This document shows, in pieces, positions 61,540 through 64,000 of a DNA stretch of 64,000 bases (the stretch's first letter is position 1; the number at the start of each line of letters is the position of its first letter). The notes beneath the pieces are model-generated. The model was not told the DNA's origin. It saw only the letters and a list, made by a program, of their open reading frames with translations, and ran no database searches. A program made the position numbers and the translations under genes. Source of the stretch: Eukaryota sp. TZLM1-RC (lineage: Eukaryota > Metamonada: BaSk clade); NCBI GenBank assembly GCA_040285825.1, contig JAUPSS010000003.1:1674001-1738000 (forward strand), given 5' to 3'.

Positions 61540-61980
61540 TCAACAAAAGGAAGCCCGGCGTTTCACACCAGCAGTAGAGTTGCATATATCAGGAGCTGTC
61601 TTGATAGCCCAATGAAAATGTTTTAGTGAGGTGTTCAGTTCGATACCCAAATGCACTTTGCTATGGACACTCAGAAACACATCATCGTCATCTGTGGAGT
61701 TTGTATCTATGGATGCATGTAATCGTGTAGGGGTTGGTGCCAGAGGACTTGTTGTCCGGGAAATATCTATTAAGTCCATGTATGAGTTCCGTATTGGTAT
61801 TGGACGTGATTCCCAGAATTTCGTTATATTACTTGGAGGAGTAGGAGGAGTTGGTGCTGAACTCTTGTAGCAGGCTTTGGATGTGCGTGAAGACATTATG
61901 ACTTTAGTAGGTATGATTGACTTTACCAGAATCTGCGAACAAGTTTGAGAAACTGTAGACGTCATCTGCTTCCCAGACAT
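61540..61980 (-). CDS. Small Ser/Thr/Pro-rich protein, unknown
   Basis: 146 residues from ATG 61978-61980. Rich in Ser, Thr and Pro (SSAPTPPTPPSNITKF, TTSPLAPTPTRLH) with an acidic TDDDDV patch. No domain recognised. GC content is near that of other host genes here, which favours a real gene. Confidence 0.45.
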   Translation of the reverse strand: MSGKQMTSTVSQTCSQILVKSIIPTKVIMSSRTSKACYKSSAPTPPTPPSNITKFWESRPIPIRNSYMDLIDISRTTSPLAPTPTRLHASIDTNSTDDDDVFLSVHSKVHLGIELNTSLKHFHWAIKTAPDICNSTAGVKRRASFC

Positions 61981-62739
61981 GCACGTCTACCACACTGTAG
62001 CGGAATATCCACTTATGGATTGAATGTGTTACAATATATCACCACCTGAAGTGATTTATGAAAGCAAGTTGAACCTCATACAAACCGACTAAACCAGCTC
62101 AATGGCAGTTCATTTGGTTGGAGGCTCTTAACAAGATTGCCAAAATAGCATAGTCAAATCAACTAATACATTATTCTTCAAAGTCAATGTGTGTAGGTTG
62201 TTACTGAAGAGAAACTTGCTCATATTACAAAGAGTTCCAACTTACTCACATCAACTAAGACAAATGAAAGTCTATAATTAACAGAAGTCTTTACAAGAGA
62301 ACAGCAACTATGATCATTGTAGTGTTATTGATTACCAAGAATCAGATCTAATACCCCTTTCTTGAAGCTAGAACAAAAACACAAACTAGACACTTCTCTC
62401 TACAACGGTGGGACTCGGAGATGTCAAAACCCCATTATAATGATGCCGAAACTGTTGTACACAGCGAAGCTATCAATAGGGACCATATTGTATTGATCAA
62501 ACAATTGGCTTTCATCAATTTGAACCACTAGTGATCTGAAGATTCATCCATCAGGAACTATTAAAGAAACAACCATTCTAAGGAGGTTCTGAATTACAGC
62601 CTGGCAAAATTACATTCAAAATCTGTCAAAAAAATCGTAAACTAAAGTAAATCATACTTTTTATTTACAACTTTGACCGAATACTATAATTTTACAAGTA
62701 ATATTTGATCCAAAATATCCGAATAAAATGATCTAATAG
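61981..62739. other. Intergenic, no gene recognised
   Basis: Both strands are broken by stops; no motif recognised. Confidence 0.4.
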
Positions 62740-64000
62740 CAATCCGTAGACAAATGTACACATAGACAGTTCAATCTTCTAGACACTTTTTGTATTGTTG
62801 GTGGTTCAACTATAATTATTAATGTTGCAACCGATGAGGCTTTATTGATTTCGAAAAGTACCGAAGTAATTACAAGATTAAAACATGCATTTGTTTGTTT
62901 GGTGAAAATTATTTCTGACATAGCAAGAAAACAGATTGAGCCAATTGATGCCGTTAGGAAGAAATACCAAAAAAAGAAAAGACAGAAAAGAGCATTTATT
63001 AATCAAAATATTTGTTCGCAAAAAAAGTACCGTGTCTTCACGTGAAATCCCGAGACACCTAATAGCCTAGTTGACCAACAACAACAACATTTGTTAAACG
63101 TTGTCACCTTGAAGAAGTTCAGACTACAAGAAATTCAGGAAAATCATTTGAAGAAGGAATTATTGACTTAACTCAAGGAAGTCAGGGAAGCCATTATCGG
63201 CGATACTTTGATGAACTTCCTATCAATGGTCACAATGTTTTTCCCTTTCCCCAGTCAGAGTTGATTTTGAAGTTGTTTGCTTATGTGAAACATTGTTTAA
63301 CTCCAACATTTATTAAGGGTAAAAATCTTTATTATACTCAATCAGCCAAGCCATTGAAATTTCTCTGAAATTGAATGGTTCTGTTACTATTTTATATAGT
63401 AACAGAACCATTCAATCATTTTGTTCCCATGATGGAAAACTTTTGTCAGTCAGTAATCCTTTTCCGTTGACAACTACGATGATTTCACAGCATATAAGAC
63501 ACGATATTGGCTCAACGAAAGATCTATGAAGTTAAAAGGGAGAACAAATGACATAAGATCATCAGTTTTTACCGAAATACTAACTGATAAGGTATTAGAA
63601 TGATAAAAACGTGAGACTAAAGGCTGCTTTCAATTGAAATTTTCCTCAATTGCAACAGACGGGATTGCTTGCTCAGTGGTTTTAATTGGTAAAATCATGG
63701 TTGATGAAAATTTAAATGCTTATAAGAATTTTACCTGCAAGACGTTAGCGTACCCAGAGAGATACATGCATTCCTTGTCTGAAAATGTGGAAAGGTTGAA
63801 GTTAAAAGATAAAAGAATAGTTGCCATCGACCCTAACGAGTACGATTTAATGCACTGTATTTCTTTAAATCCTGCTGTAACTGTTACCCCATAACAAATT
63901 TCACAAGATGTGTTTTATAAAAAAAGACAACTTCCAGAAATCAAAAGCAAAAAACGCAAAGGTATTAAAAGAAGAAAGAAACAAGTACAAAACCTATCAA
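62740..64000 (+). pseudogene. Fanzor copy, broken, running off the window end
   Basis: 62830-63050 is open and basic (DAVRKKYQKKKRQKRAF). 63200-63360 encodes FDELPINGHNVFPFPQSELI with frame breaks. 63634-63894 encodes SSIATDGIACSVVLIGKIMV, then KDKRIVAIDPNEYDLMHCIS, which are the TDG-x-SV strand and RuvC-I (Asp kept) of Fanzor. A stop at 63892-63894 follows, then a Lys/Arg-rich segment (KSKKRKGIKRRKKQ) to the edge. The C-terminus is outside the window. Confidence 0.75.
63371..63415. repeat. Perfect 20-bp inverted repeat with 5-nt loop
   Basis: Left arm TTGAATGGTTCTGTTACTAT (63371-63390), loop TTTAT, right arm 63396-63415 fully complementary. It lies inside the 5' half of the broken Fanzor copy. 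No T tract follows, so it is not a simple terminator. Confidence 0.9.

Noticed and set aside
1-64000. CRISPR arrays, tRNA and rRNA genes
   Set aside because: No regularly spaced direct repeats and no convincing tRNA B-box with cloverleaf or rRNA core sequence were seen; a covariance-model search was not possible.

Overview
The window comes from the nuclear genome of a flagellated single-celled eukaryote. The nuclear genes include DEAH-helicase, TFIIF-alpha, RAE1, a KEOPS subunit, PLD3-like, axonemal dynein and SPEF2-like genes. They use the standard code and are AT-rich. Introns are few and short. I could place four introns by protein homology (135, 34, 31 and 27 nt). All start GTATNN, and in all of them the branch point is fused to the 3' splice site (CTRAY followed by five bases ending in AG: CTAACCATAG twice, CTAATAACAG, CTGATCTCAG). 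That fused signal is typical of metamonads (Giardia, Trichomonas and relatives), so I infer a metamonad-like protist; species and even class are not determined.

Host genes, left to right: DEAH/RHA helicase (5' end outside the window), TFIIF-alpha-like, BSD-domain protein, RING/TRAF-type zinc-finger protein, a dynein heavy chain that begins at AAA2 (DNAH10-like, no tail, linker or AAA1), a small coiled-coil protein, PLD3/4-like phospholipase D, a membrane-anchored serine beta-lactamase-family protein, a SPEF2-like adenylate-kinase/coiled-coil protein, CGI-121/TPRKB, an N-acylated TPR protein, a low-complexity protein, RAE1/Gle2, a bacterial-type XdhC protein, an LRR-like protein and a small unknown. 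Dynein and SPEF2-like point to a motile axoneme. XdhC and beta-lactamase are candidates for bacterial transfer.

Most space between genes is filled with mobile-element debris. There are at least three families (called A, B and C here) of 5'-truncated non-LTR retrotransposons, represented mainly by the C-terminal zinc-knuckle/restriction-like-endonuclease part, some with target-site duplications. There is one hAT transposase C-terminal fragment, one decayed family-B DNA polymerase exonuclease domain, and about nine copies or fragments of Fanzor (eukaryotic TnpB-like RNA-guided nuclease) genes. One Fanzor gene (45196-43270, minus) looks intact, with a 34-nt intron and all three expected acidic residues; the rest are broken.

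The most unusual point is where the debris lies. The 3' end of a decayed Fanzor gene runs straight into the start codon of two unrelated genes (SPEF2-like at 34642 and RAE1 at 53976) in homologous sequence of about 200 bp, and the same block follows a third Fanzor copy. A second block of about 75 bp is shared immediately upstream of the PLD and TPRKB start codons. Upstream regions therefore appear to be dispersed or exchanged as modules, in one case made from a Fanzor 3' end.
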